Of a DNA stretch of 64,000 bases, positions 44,329-52,239 are shown piece after piece. The notes beneath the pieces were generated by a model. The model was given only the letters and a program-made list of their open reading frames with translations, made no database searches and was not told where the DNA came from. A program made the position numbers and the translations under genes. The stretch is from positions 620,001 through 684,000 of the forward strand of contig DDLX01000028.1 in the NCBI GenBank assembly GCA_002340355.1, read 5' to 3'. The stretch's first letter is position 1; each line of letters opens with the position of its first letter. Origin of the DNA: Cytophagales bacterium UBA2561 (lineage in GTDB: Bacteria > Bacteroidota > Bacteroidia > Cytophagales > Thermoflexibacteraceae).

Positions 44329-44674
44329 CCTCTAATTTAGAGTTTTCATAATCCACAAAAGTTACTTGAATTCCTGTGTGCTGTTCAATATCCTCAATGG
44401 CTTCTTGTTCTCGTTTTACGGGTGTTCCATCTTTATTGGTTCTTCCAATTTGGATAATTTTATGAAATTTCATGCGAAAGGTGTTCTTTAACCATGAAAA
44501 AGCACCCACATCGGCAACTCGAATATCTTTTACACCATTCGGAGTCTGAACCGTAACTTCTGTTTTCACAATAATTTCTTTATTTCCTTCATATTCCTTT
44601 TCTGTTTTGTGGAATTCTGCTTTTTGTGCTTCTTGGTGTTTTTCAGAACCTTTTTTACCGTTTTTGTTTGCCAT
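44306..44674 (-). CDS. Module gene A, copy 2 (unrecognised)
   Basis: The 122-residue highly charged protein starts ANKNGKKGSEKHQEAQKAEF. A central strand KEIIVKTEVTVQTPNGVKDI leads to VADVGAF. The conserved C-terminal half is FHKIIQIGRTNKDGTPVKRE, then QEAIEDIEQHTGIQVTFVDY. Copies A1 and A3 share all three blocks. The basic N-terminus could bind nucleic acid, and the C-terminal half looks like a small alpha/beta domain. Neither is proven. It overlaps B2 by 23 bases and forms a two-gene unit with it, bounded upstream by a perfect palindrome (44733-44766). Confidence 0.75.
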   Translation of the reverse strand: MANKNGKKGSEKHQEAQKAEFHKTEKEYEGNKEIIVKTEVTVQTPNGVKDIRVADVGAFSWLKNTFRMKFHKIIQIGRTNKDGTPVKREQEAIEDIEQHTGIQVTFVDYENSKLEDDDRKMR

Positions 44675-44732
44675 GAGTTTAGGCTTTTACAAAGATAGCA
44701 TCTTATACTGAAAATCGACAAAATAAACAACT

Positions 44733-44766
44733 AAACCTATAAGGTTTTCGAAAACCTTATAGGTTT
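44733..44766. repeat. Perfect 34-base palindrome, ACCTATAAGG type
   Basis: Arms AAACCTATAAGGTTTTC and its exact complement. It separates the upstream XRE genes from module A2/B2 and may terminate the XRE transcript. Confidence 0.85.
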
Positions 44767-44775
44767 AATTATCAG

Positions 44776-45129
44776 TTATTTATCCTTCAAATTAAACATT
44801 TCTTGCAAGCCTTCATATTTAATTTTTAATCTTTCATACTCTTCTTTGGGGACGGATTCGGAAAGTTGTTTTTTAACATCCTCATAATCTTCACGAAGAA
44901 CATAATCTGTTAATTTTATTGTGCCTTGCATCTCTTCGGATTCACCAATTAAATAATAATAATTAATTCCATTTTCTACTAAGTATTTAGTATGAAGGTA
45001 ATTTGGCAAAGGGTTGTCTCCTCGCTCTGCATTCCCAATAGCCGCATGCGAAATACCTGCTCCTTTTCCAACTTGTTTTAAAGTCAAACCCAAAAACTTT
45101 CGAGCTTTTTTATATCGCTCTCCTATCAT
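44776..45129 (-). CDS. XRE-family regulator, downstream tandem copy
   Basis: The 117-residue Cro/CI helix-turn-helix protein has RYKKARKFLGLTLKQVGKGA, then ISHAAIGNAERGDNPLPN. A linker with LVENGINYYYLIGESEEMQG follows. The coiled-coil end is VPKEEYERLKIKYEGLQEMF. It is a tandem duplicate of the gene at 45134-45511, from which it is separated by only 4 bases. The recognition helices differ slightly (AAIGNAERGDN against TTVGHAERGRN), so their binding sites may differ. The coiled coil suggests dimers, possibly mixed dimers with its neighbour. Confidence 0.9.
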   Translation of the reverse strand: MIGERYKKARKFLGLTLKQVGKGAGISHAAIGNAERGDNPLPNYLHTKYLVENGINYYYLIGESEEMQGTIKLTDYVLREDYEDVKKQLSESVPKEEYERLKIKYEGLQEMFNLKDK

Positions 45130-45133
45130 TTTT

Positions 45134-45511
45134 CTACTCTTTACCCTTTAAATTAAACATTTCCTGCAAGCCTTCATATTTAATTTTTAATCTTTCATAT
45201 TCTTCTTTGGGGACGGATTCGGAAAGTTGTTTTTTGAGGCTTTCGAGTTCTTCTAAAATAGCTTCATATTTTTCCTGAGAGACGTAATCGACTAATTTCA
45301 CGCCGTCGCCTTCCATTTCTTCGGATTTGCCTGTTAAATAATAATAATTAATTCCATTTTCTACTAAAAATTGTGTGTGTTGATAATTTGCTGGATTTCG
45401 TCCTCGTTCTGCATGACCAACGGTAGTATGCGAAATGCCTGCGCCTTTCCCAACTTGTTTTAAGGTCAAACCCAAAAACTTCCGAGCTTTTTTATAACGC
45501 TCACCTATCAT
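45134..45511 (-). CDS. XRE-family regulator, upstream tandem copy
   Basis: This 125-residue paralogue of the next gene has the helix-turn-helix RYKKARKFLGLTLKQVGKGA, then ISHTTVGHAERGRN. A middle linker LVENGINYYYLTGKSEEMEG and a longer coiled-coil segment (QEKYEAILEELESLKKQLSE) than the neighbour follow. The upstream gap to module A3 holds an inverted repeat overlapping a promoter (45582-45617), so it probably represses itself and perhaps the divergent module. It is in an operon with the second copy. Confidence 0.9.
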   Translation of the reverse strand: MIGERYKKARKFLGLTLKQVGKGAGISHTTVGHAERGRNPANYQHTQFLVENGINYYYLTGKSEEMEGDGVKLVDYVSQEKYEAILEELESLKKQLSESVPKEEYERLKIKYEGLQEMFNLKGKE

Positions 45512-45581
45512 TTTTCTTAGTAAAAGTTTACTTATTTTTATAAAAACAAATTTTTTTCAGAAATCGTAACATTTTTATTTT

Positions 45582-45617
45582 GTTACAAACGTAATATTTC
45601 ATAAGTTTGTAACCAGA
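45582..45617 (-). promoter_or_regulatory. Promoter with overlapping operator before XRE genes
   Basis: On the minus strand TCTG (45614-45617), 19 bases, then TACGTTTG (45587-45594) fit the Bacteroidota promoter layout. An inverted repeat GTTACAAAC (45582-45590) and GTTTGTAAC (45605-45613) covers the -7 box. This is the placement expected for an autorepressor site. Binding by the XRE proteins is inferred. Confidence 0.6.
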
Positions 45618-45724
45618 TATAAAAAGGAAAAAACCAAAACTACCGTCAAATTTCGCCAAAAATTAACATCGGTGACTTTGGTTTTCTGCCTTCAATTTTC
45701 ACAATTCCAAAACTACGAATTTAG

Positions 45725-46084
45725 ATGTTAAAACGAAAGAAAAATTCGGAAAAAACAGGTTCGGGGCGTAACCGTTGGGGACGAAAAGGGTCTCCCGAAC
45801 ATCAAGAAGAAGTCGAACGTCAAGCCGAAATCCTCCGCGAGTCAGGCAATTATAACCAAATCAACAAAGAATATTTGATAAATACGCCCGAAGGAATTCG
45901 CCGTTATCGGTTGGTAGATTTGGCGGGTTTAAGTCATGGGGTACTCAGTCGCATCATCGAAGTTGGAGTCGCTGATGAAGACGGAAATCCCCCGAAATAT
46001 ACCCAAGAAGCTATCGACGATGTTGAAAAAGCGACTGGCATTCGGGCGTTATTTATCGCTTATAAGTCTCGAAAGAAAAAGTAA
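45725..46084 (+). CDS. Module gene A, copy 3 (unrecognised)
   Basis: The 119-residue basic protein is the paralogue of A1 and A2 in opposite orientation. Blocks present are the N-terminal GSGRNRWGRKGSPEHQEEVE, then EYLINTPEGIRRYRLVDLAG. The end is LSRIIEVGVADEDGNPPKYT, then QEAIDDVEKATGIRALFIAY. The last block aligns with QEAIEDIEQHTGIQVTFVDY of A2. It lies divergent from the XRE repressors, across the operator-like repeat. Unlike the other copies it is not overlapped by its B gene: 176 bases of repeat sequence separate them. Confidence 0.7.
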   Translation: MLKRKKNSEKTGSGRNRWGRKGSPEHQEEVERQAEILRESGNYNQINKEYLINTPEGIRRYRLVDLAGLSHGVLSRIIEVGVADEDGNPPKYTQEAIDDVEKATGIRALFIAYKSRKKK

Positions 46085-46107
46085 ATCTATTAACCTCTAA
46101 ATCTCCT

Positions 46108-46188
46108 TGATAATCAGCTTTTAATAAAATCCATAGGGTAGGGTTTGCAAACCCTACTTAGGGGGAAAAAAGCTATTTTTATCCAAAA
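46108..46188. mobile_element. Degenerate third MITE fragment
   Basis: TGATAATCA, then the palindromic centre TAGGGTTTGCAAACCCTA (46139-46156) and AGCTATTTTTATCC align with the middle of copy 2 (38970-39144). The terminal repeats are not recognisable. It lies between module genes A3 and B3. Confidence 0.55.
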
Positions 46189-46206
46189 TTCGTATTTAAT
46201 CGTTCA

Positions 46207-46239
46207 AAACCTGCCAAGTCTTGAAGACTTGGCAGGTTT
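46207..46239. repeat. Perfect 33-base palindrome, ACCTGCCAAG type
   Basis: Arms AAACCTGCCAAGTCTT and AAGACTTGGCAGGTTT with one central base. It is located just upstream of module gene B3; a diverged copy is at 15227-15262. Confidence 0.85.
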
Positions 46240-46260
46240 AATTTAAAATTCCAAAAAACT

Positions 46261-46773
46261 ATGAGCCAACAGGTCAATTTTTATTTGCTGGAAAATGATA
46301 TAATTCACATTTCCAGTTATTTACGAGAAGAAGGATTTGTTTTTTTAAGTCCTGATGTCAAAGACGAATACTTTGAAGTGGTGGACAGTTTAACGACAAT
46401 GGATGTACTTTCGCCCTATAATAAAAAGCAAATTATCTTGAAGGAAGATTTAGCCCGTTTCCAAAATGGTCGAAATGTTTGTTCGTTCGAATATTCGCCC
46501 TCGCCCTTGTTTTTATTTCCCAAAAATGCGTTAGGCAAAGGACGGTTTTACACCGAAGACCTTCCCTTCGAGCAAATTGAGACGGAACACAAGGAAGTTT
46601 TTCGAGAAACAGTAGAACGATTTTTTCGTTGGTTCGAACGGCAATTTCCTATCAAAGACGATGATATTTTTTATGGTATCCACACGTCCCAAGCCGTTAT
46701 CGAAAAAGTTGAATCGGATGGACTACGGATTTTATTAAATAACTCGATAAAAGATTTAGGAGAAGTTCGGTAA
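46261..46773 (+). CDS. Module gene B, copy 3 (unrecognised)
   Basis: This 170-residue protein is the most divergent B copy. It begins SQQVNFYLLENDIIHISSYL, then REEGFVFLSPDV, like B1 and B2. The end signature is FRETVERFFRWFERQFPIKD, with DIFYGIHTSQAV. The middle is longer and lacks the KxKYR stretch, but has CSFEYSPSPLFLFPKNALG at the place of FYYxP. It is preceded by repeats that separate it from A3, and is followed 22 bases later by a palindrome and the deleted toxin-antitoxin copy. Confidence 0.7.
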   Translation: MSQQVNFYLLENDIIHISSYLREEGFVFLSPDVKDEYFEVVDSLTTMDVLSPYNKKQIILKEDLARFQNGRNVCSFEYSPSPLFLFPKNALGKGRFYTEDLPFEQIETEHKEVFRETVERFFRWFERQFPIKDDDIFYGIHTSQAVIEKVESDGLRILLNNSIKDLGEVR

Positions 46774-46795
46774 AATTACTGTCTATTAAACAAAT

Positions 46796-46829
46796 AAACC
46801 TATAAGGTTTTTGAAAACTTTATAGGTTT
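46796..46829. repeat. Near-perfect palindrome, ACCTATAAGG type
   Basis: Arms AAACCTATAAGGTTTT and AAAACTTTATAGGTTT. Its right end, followed by G, forms the TTTG -33 element of the promoter in front of the deleted toxin-antitoxin copy. Confidence 0.8.
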
Positions 46830-46857
46830 GGAAATGAGTGTTTTATCGGTATATTTG
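46827..46857 (+). promoter_or_regulatory. Consensus promoter partly built from a palindrome
   Basis: TTTG (46827-46830), exactly 19 bases, and TATATTTG (46850-46857) match the consensus fully. The TTTG is formed by the last bases of the palindrome. The promoter drives only a deleted toxin-antitoxin remnant, 18 bases downstream. Confidence 0.7.
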
Positions 46858-46875
46858 TAAAAAAAGAAATAGTCA

Positions 46876-47049
46876 TGCAAACGATTCCTTATGCCCAAGT
46901 TCAAGTAAATTTGGCGGAAATTATTTCGACAAATGAACGGATTAAAGTGGCAGGTGAAACGGGTTCACAAAAAGACCGTATGATTTATACAATTTACGAA
47001 GATGGAAGTTAATGTTTCTTCATTCAAAGGACATTACGGCGATAAATAG
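46876..47049 (+). pseudogene. Deleted duplicate of the YefM/YoeB locus
   Basis: From ATG 46876 the frame begins MQTIPYAQVQVNLAEIISTN, then ERIKVAGETGS, the antitoxin N-terminus with a small deletion. It then runs directly into QKDRMIYTIYEDGS and a TAA, which is toxin sequence from copy 1 (42397-42925). The toxin 3' end (VSSFKGHYGD) continues in another frame. Flanks on both sides repeat those of copy 1, palindromes included. So the unit was duplicated and about 380 bases were later lost. A 45-residue hybrid could still be made; whether it does anything is unknown. Confidence 0.8.
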
Positions 47050-47055
47050 ACGACC

Positions 47056-47089
47056 AAACCTATAAGATTTTAAAGAACCTTATAGATTT
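47056..47089. repeat. Imperfect palindrome, ACCTATAAG type
   Basis: Arms AAACCTATAAGATTTT and GAACCTTATAGATTT. It is the counterpart of 42932-42964 and lies 14 bases from the end of the PorP-like gene, possibly terminating it. Confidence 0.75.
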
Positions 47090-47103
47090 GAGAAATCTTA
47101 AAC

Positions 47104-48135
47104 TTAGTTTCTTCGTCCTTTAAACTTCTTAGGCGACCCCATATACAATTTTTTATTAAGTGGTCCAGGAATGGATGGATGTCGTTTCTTAAAACGAATT
47201 TTGCTATTTCGACCAGCAGGCGAAGGATACTTATAACGCCCAAGATGAGCAAATTTATACCCAAACACAAACTCAGTCGTTCCTCCAGCCGCTCCAGCCA
47301 GTTCTCCAATTGCAAAGTCACGAGCAATGCCTAAACGATAACGATGTAATTTAAAACCTAAGGCGAATAGTGCTGAGAAATTAGATCGATACATTGCATT
47401 AACCCAAAAAGTCTGATTATAAGTATATTGCATCCCTGCATCGAATTGAAAAGGTAATCCTTCAACATAACGTAACATAGCTTGGGGTTCGACATAATGT
47501 AACTCATCATAGCTTTTCAAGGTACATTTCAGAGATATTAAATAGTGCCGTGTTAAAGCTAAATTATATTCAGCATTATCCACCGCTCGAATTCCTGTAC
47601 TTATCATTTGTGGGATCGCAATTCCGATTTGAAATTTATCCTTGAACATATAATTCATGCCTACTGAAAGCTCAAATCCATTATACGCCCCTTCGATATT
47701 ATCAATTTTGGAATCCCCTTCGTGCCGAATATACAAACCCGAGAAATCCGTTCTACTATGATTATATCCTAGAGAAACTCCAAAAGAAAGAATAGAACTA
47801 TCTACATATCTTCCAATACGGTGATAAGCGTAACTACTTGTTAATTTATAATTTTGATAAGGACCAATGGCATCCCGCATGATTCGAAAACCTACTCCTG
47901 AAGAAAAATCATAAACAGGAATATCCACTGAAGCTAAAGTTGTAACGGGTGCGCCATCAATATCTTGCCACTGAATACGATGAGATAAGTTTACTGACCC
48001 GAATCGGTCTAAACCTGCATAGGCAGGATTATAAACAAAAGGGTTATCGAAATATTGACTATACAGTGGGACTTGCTGTGCAAAGACATCTGATAGGCAA
48101 CAGATAGTAAAAGCAAAAAGAAGTATTTTTTTCAT
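47104..48135 (-). CDS. PorP/SprF-family type IX secretion-associated outer membrane protein
   Basis: The 343-residue protein has a signal peptide (ILLFAFTICCLSDVFAQ). It then has the family opening QQVPLYSQYFDNPFVYNPAY, followed by AGLDRFGSVNLSHR. The rest is amphipathic beta strands, as in outer membrane barrels. The C-terminus is unusually basic (KIRFKKRHPSIPGPLNKKLY, then KKFKGRRN) and extends past the last strand. PorP/SprF proteins attach giant type IX cargo adhesins to the cell surface. The upstream gene on the same strand is exactly such an adhesin (48298-52239), 162 bases away, so the pair probably works together. Confidence 0.9.
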   Translation of the reverse strand: MKKILLFAFTICCLSDVFAQQVPLYSQYFDNPFVYNPAYAGLDRFGSVNLSHRIQWQDIDGAPVTTLASVDIPVYDFSSGVGFRIMRDAIGPYQNYKLTSSYAYHRIGRYVDSSILSFGVSLGYNHSRTDFSGLYIRHEGDSKIDNIEGAYNGFELSVGMNYMFKDKFQIGIAIPQMISTGIRAVDNAEYNLALTRHYLISLKCTLKSYDELHYVEPQAMLRYVEGLPFQFDAGMQYTYNQTFWVNAMYRSNFSALFALGFKLHRYRLGIARDFAIGELAGAAGGTTEFVFGYKFAHLGRYKYPSPAGRNSKIRFKKRHPSIPGPLNKKLYMGSPKKFKGRRN

Positions 48136-48297
48136 GGAATTTTTCGAAATTTTACTGCACCTGTTTTTGGCAATTTCAATATATTACTTGATATGTTTTA
48201 AGAATTTAGCTCTCTTCATCTCTAAGGATTAAAGAGTTTAAGGGTAATATCTCTTTATATATCAATCACCCTTAAATTCATAGGATAGATTTTATTT

Positions 48298-51200
48298 TTA
48301 ATTATTAATAACCGTTACTGAGCCTCGAATGACTCGTTCGGTAACTCCAAACTTAATCATGTAAAAATAAACACCGTTTGGCACTTGTGTTCCATCCTCA
48401 AGAAACCCTGTCCATGATGTTTCACTATCATTAACATAATTTAGAATTTTCACAAGTTCTGTTCCCCAACGGTTGAAAATCCATACTGTATTTTCAGTAT
48501 ATTTTTCAATTCCTTCGATATATAGATTATCATTTAATCCATCACCATTAGGGGTAATGACTTGTGAAACTCGAATTACAGGCTCATCTTTCACTCTAAC
48601 AAAAATCGTATCTGTATTACTACACCCTTTTGAATCTGTTCCTTTTACGATATATTTTCGAGAAACTAATGGCTTTACAGTGGGGTTTGCCAAGAATACT
48701 TGTGTAGAATCTCCAAACGAATCGTGATAATTCCACACATAACGGCTCGCCCCTTGTGCCTGTAGTTGAATCGATTGTCCGATATTAATTAATGTATCCT
48801 TTCCTGCACTTACTTCGGGTAGTGGTAGTACTGAAATAATTTCCGCATTGGTTGTATCACTAAAACAAGTATTACTTACAATTCGGCGATAACGAGCCGT
48901 TGTATCGGGAGAAAATGGATAGTAATTAATATCTTTATTACTTGGGACATCCACCCAATTGGCATATACTGTAGTAAAATTATCATCAGCAACCCACTGG
49001 TCTTCTAGGTCATAAGTCATTTGCCAACGATAATCAAAAAGTTTCACTCCATCATCAGGAATGGTTGCAGTCAAGGAATCAGGTTGATCATGTAAACAAA
49101 TTACTTGTCGTCCGCTCGTAATTCGATTATCCTTAATTTTACGTACCACATTAATATAAACCACTTCACTTGTATCAGCGAAACAATTCCGTCCACCAGG
49201 TGTTGCAATGGTTACCACTCGTCTGAACCAAGTGGGTTCTCGAAGATCTTCAGGTTCGTAGTCTTTTTCACTCCCTAAACTCGTCCAGTCTGAACCCTCT
49301 GTTCGAGACTGCCAAGCATAGTTCCAAGCAGTTAACATGTCAAGATCACCACCTATTGGGGTTGAGCCAACTAAAAGATTCAAGTCTTCACCTAAACAAA
49401 TGTCCTGATTATCTCGAATTGTATTTTCATCAATCTTATTATACACTTTTACTTCCACAACATTACTCGTATCAGGATTACAACGATTGGCATAGGCTAT
49501 CCTACGGTAAAAGGTAGTTTTAGTAATACGGTCAGGTTGTAAGAATTTTGAAGTATCTGATCGTGTCCATAAAACTTCATTTGGAGTAGTTCGAGTTGCC
49601 GTATCTGTTGTACTTTGCCATTCATAAGAATAACCTCCGCCTCCACCAAGTAATTCTGTAGCTTGGATCAAAGCAACAGTATCTCCTTCACAAATTTCCT
49701 GTGAGCCAGCAATCGTATTATTTGAAATCGGCGAAGCTACTTCCAAAGTAATTACATTACTATAATTTGGAGAGCATCCACCCAAAACAGCTCTTCGATA
49801 GTAGTAATAGCCTGCTTCTAAAGAATCTAGCCCTAAATTTTGTTTACTCGCAATAGTATCTGAGCCAGCCGCTTGCCAATTAATCGAATCTCCCGAAACT
49901 TGCCATTCAAAAGTGAAGTTTCCTTTAGTTGTCTGTGGATTTCCAATTAATGTATCAGGGTCAGTTCCGATACATAATAATTGAGAGGTACCAATTTGAT
50001 TTTTTCCAAAGTTGAATGTTTTTTCAATCTCAATCACATTGCTCGTATCCGAATAACATTTACTATTGACAATTCTTCGGATGTAGGTCAAAGTATCTGT
50101 AAATTCTGTATCATTCAAGCGTAAAGTATCTTGAGTTGAGCGTTCTGACCAATTTAAGCTATCTAACGAACTTTGCCAAACATAGGTATAATCTTCACCA
50201 CCACCAACAGGATTACTCCCTGAGAAAGTAATCGTATCAGCATTTTCCCAAGTGTTGATAGTCAAACTATCTGAACCATCAACTGCTTTCAACGTAATTG
50301 TTTTTTCGGAACGTTCACAAACTTTCGTATTGTTCGCATCAATCACATTATTCTTAATTTCTTCAAACATTGAAATCGTGACAATATTACTGGTATCTCC
50401 GCCACATTGTCCCGCAACCACACGGCGATAAAAGGTTTCTTGTGTTACATTTCTAGGAGTAAATTCAGGCAAGGAATCAGTATTATATACTGTATCAGCT
50501 CTTGACCATTGGATTTTATCTAATGACTTCTGCCACGCAAATGTAAAATTCTCAACATCCCATGATAAACTATCCAAGTTAAAGGTAGTATCTTTTAAGG
50601 TAAGTGCTATTCCATTTGGACAAATTTCTTGGTCATAACTAATCGTGTTTGATTGAACATCAGGAAACACATTAAATCGAACAGTAGCACTTGTATCAGA
50701 TAGTTCACAGCCTTTTTTCGAGGTAACAACCCTACGGAAAAAGGTCGTATCTGTCAAGCTAGAGGGAGTATAATTTTTACTTTGTCCTTCATCAATCCAA
50801 GCTGTATCTTTCGCACTTCTGCTCTGCCATTGATATAGATATGAACTTTGACCTCCACCACCAATCGGAGTCGAAGCTTCTAGTGTAGGTATTGTATCTG
50901 TTTTACAAATTGTTTTCTCTTTTGTGGTAATATAGTTACTATCTAATTTAGCAATATAATTAATTTTAACAATTGTACTTGTATCAGGATCACATAAATC
51001 TGAGGATACCACCAAACGATACAAAGTAGTATCTTTTATACTTCGAGGCTGATAATTTAATTCATCACCAACTTTATCCCACCTTGTCGTATCTTTTTGA
51101 GCAGTTTCCCACTGATACTGAATAGTATTTCCTTTGACTGTTCCCTTATTTCCATAAATAACTGGAAGCTTCAAGGTATCACTTTCGCAAACGGTGACCG

Positions 51201-52239
51201 TATATTTATCAGTCCGAGAAGTCCCACTTGCAGTCGTAAAATAAGCATCTGCACCTGTAACAATACATTTCTTTACTTTCACTCTGACAGTAATAAACAC
51301 GTTTTCTACTCCAGTAATCACCTCATTAGTTACCTTAAGAACCCAATCCCCAGAGTCTGCTTCTGATACTAGTTTAATGGATAAGTCTGCAGAATCTTTC
51401 TGTCTTATTTGTTCCAGACCATTAAAATACCATGTATAAATATTTCTAGAACCATTTGGCTCTTTAACAGAGTAATAAGCTTCATTCCCCTCATCTACTT
51501 CAATTGAATCTAAAACAGGAGAATGCGTAATGGTTGGATTAGAATATGTAACTTTACTAATAATAGGTTCTAATTTTTCTAGGTCTCCAAAATCTAAGTT
51601 ATTATTTTTTAAATTAATACTTCTTAAAATAGCAGATGAACCCCAAGAAGTAACCAAATCGTCAGGAATAGAATCATAATTATTTTTACTTAAATCTAAA
51701 GAAGTTAACTTACTAATTTTTCCAAGAGTTTTAGGAATGATACCTGATAAACTATTACTGTCTAGTTTCAGGGTAGTTAATTCAGATAAAGGTGAAAAGT
51801 CTGGAATATCAGTAATTTTATTAATAGAAATATCTAATAGTTTCAACTCTTTTAACTCATTAAATTCTGAAGATACTTTTGATAAGTCTCCTGAGAGTTC
51901 CTTTCCTGATGCTACAATTTCAGTAACTCTTCCTTTATCAAGTGTAATCCCACCCCATGGATTACTATGAAGGGTTAAATTGATAGTCGTAAAAACAGAC
52001 CATCCTTTTCCAAACTTAGTCGAATCTAGTGACGTGGCTGTAGCAAATGCTGCCAGTCCTTTAACATCCTTTTCGGTGTCTGCATCAGCCGTAATTTTAA
52101 GTATCTTGGTGAAGTGGAAGTCTCGCAAGCGATCAAGCCAACTTTCTTCTCCTAGAGGGTCGTCATTGGCAAGTCCTAATATCGCTACAAAACAACTCAA
52201 AACCAGCCCTGTAGAAATAAAAAATTTACGTCCTTTCAT
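48298..52239 (-). CDS. Giant surface protein with LRR and type IX sorting domain
   Basis: The 1313-residue protein has a signal peptide (FFISTGLVLSCFVAILGLAN). A leucine-rich repeat block at about 108-215 (LKLLDISINKITDIPDFSPL, LTTLKLDSNSLSGIIPKTLG) is followed by about nine ~90-residue repeats. Those are of the form ICxxD...GGxxYxYxWQSxxD...W...TTxYRRxV, to about 1175. The C-terminal CHU_C/type B domain reads VITPNGDGLNDNLYIEGIEK, VWIFNRWGTELVKI and DGTQVPNGVYFYMIKFG. It would be exported by type IX secretion and exposed on the surface, held by the adjacent PorP/SprF-like protein. The function (adhesion, gliding) is inferred from the family. Confidence 0.9.
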   Translation of the reverse strand: MKGRKFFISTGLVLSCFVAILGLANDDPLGEESWLDRLRDFHFTKILKITADADTEKDVKGLAAFATATSLDSTKFGKGWSVFTTINLTLHSNPWGGITLDKGRVTEIVASGKELSGDLSKVSSEFNELKELKLLDISINKITDIPDFSPLSELTTLKLDSNSLSGIIPKTLGKISKLTSLDLSKNNYDSIPDDLVTSWGSSAILRSINLKNNNLDFGDLEKLEPIISKVTYSNPTITHSPVLDSIEVDEGNEAYYSVKEPNGSRNIYTWYFNGLEQIRQKDSADLSIKLVSEADSGDWVLKVTNEVITGVENVFITVRVKVKKCIVTGADAYFTTASGTSRTDKYTVTVCESDTLKLPVIYGNKGTVKGNTIQYQWETAQKDTTRWDKVGDELNYQPRSIKDTTLYRLVVSSDLCDPDTSTIVKINYIAKLDSNYITTKEKTICKTDTIPTLEASTPIGGGGQSSYLYQWQSRSAKDTAWIDEGQSKNYTPSSLTDTTFFRRVVTSKKGCELSDTSATVRFNVFPDVQSNTISYDQEICPNGIALTLKDTTFNLDSLSWDVENFTFAWQKSLDKIQWSRADTVYNTDSLPEFTPRNVTQETFYRRVVAGQCGGDTSNIVTISMFEEIKNNVIDANNTKVCERSEKTITLKAVDGSDSLTINTWENADTITFSGSNPVGGGEDYTYVWQSSLDSLNWSERSTQDTLRLNDTEFTDTLTYIRRIVNSKCYSDTSNVIEIEKTFNFGKNQIGTSQLLCIGTDPDTLIGNPQTTKGNFTFEWQVSGDSINWQAAGSDTIASKQNLGLDSLEAGYYYYRRAVLGGCSPNYSNVITLEVASPISNNTIAGSQEICEGDTVALIQATELLGGGGGYSYEWQSTTDTATRTTPNEVLWTRSDTSKFLQPDRITKTTFYRRIAYANRCNPDTSNVVEVKVYNKIDENTIRDNQDICLGEDLNLLVGSTPIGGDLDMLTAWNYAWQSRTEGSDWTSLGSEKDYEPEDLREPTWFRRVVTIATPGGRNCFADTSEVVYINVVRKIKDNRITSGRQVICLHDQPDSLTATIPDDGVKLFDYRWQMTYDLEDQWVADDNFTTVYANWVDVPSNKDINYYPFSPDTTARYRRIVSNTCFSDTTNAEIISVLPLPEVSAGKDTLINIGQSIQLQAQGASRYVWNYHDSFGDSTQVFLANPTVKPLVSRKYIVKGTDSKGCSNTDTIFVRVKDEPVIRVSQVITPNGDGLNDNLYIEGIEKYTENTVWIFNRWGTELVKILNYVNDSETSWTGFLEDGTQVPNGVYFYMIKFGVTERVIRGSVTVINN

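Noticed and set aside
42320..47089. CRISPR array, because of repeated palindromes
   Set aside because: The spacing is hundreds to thousands of bases, the units between are genes, and no cas gene is present.
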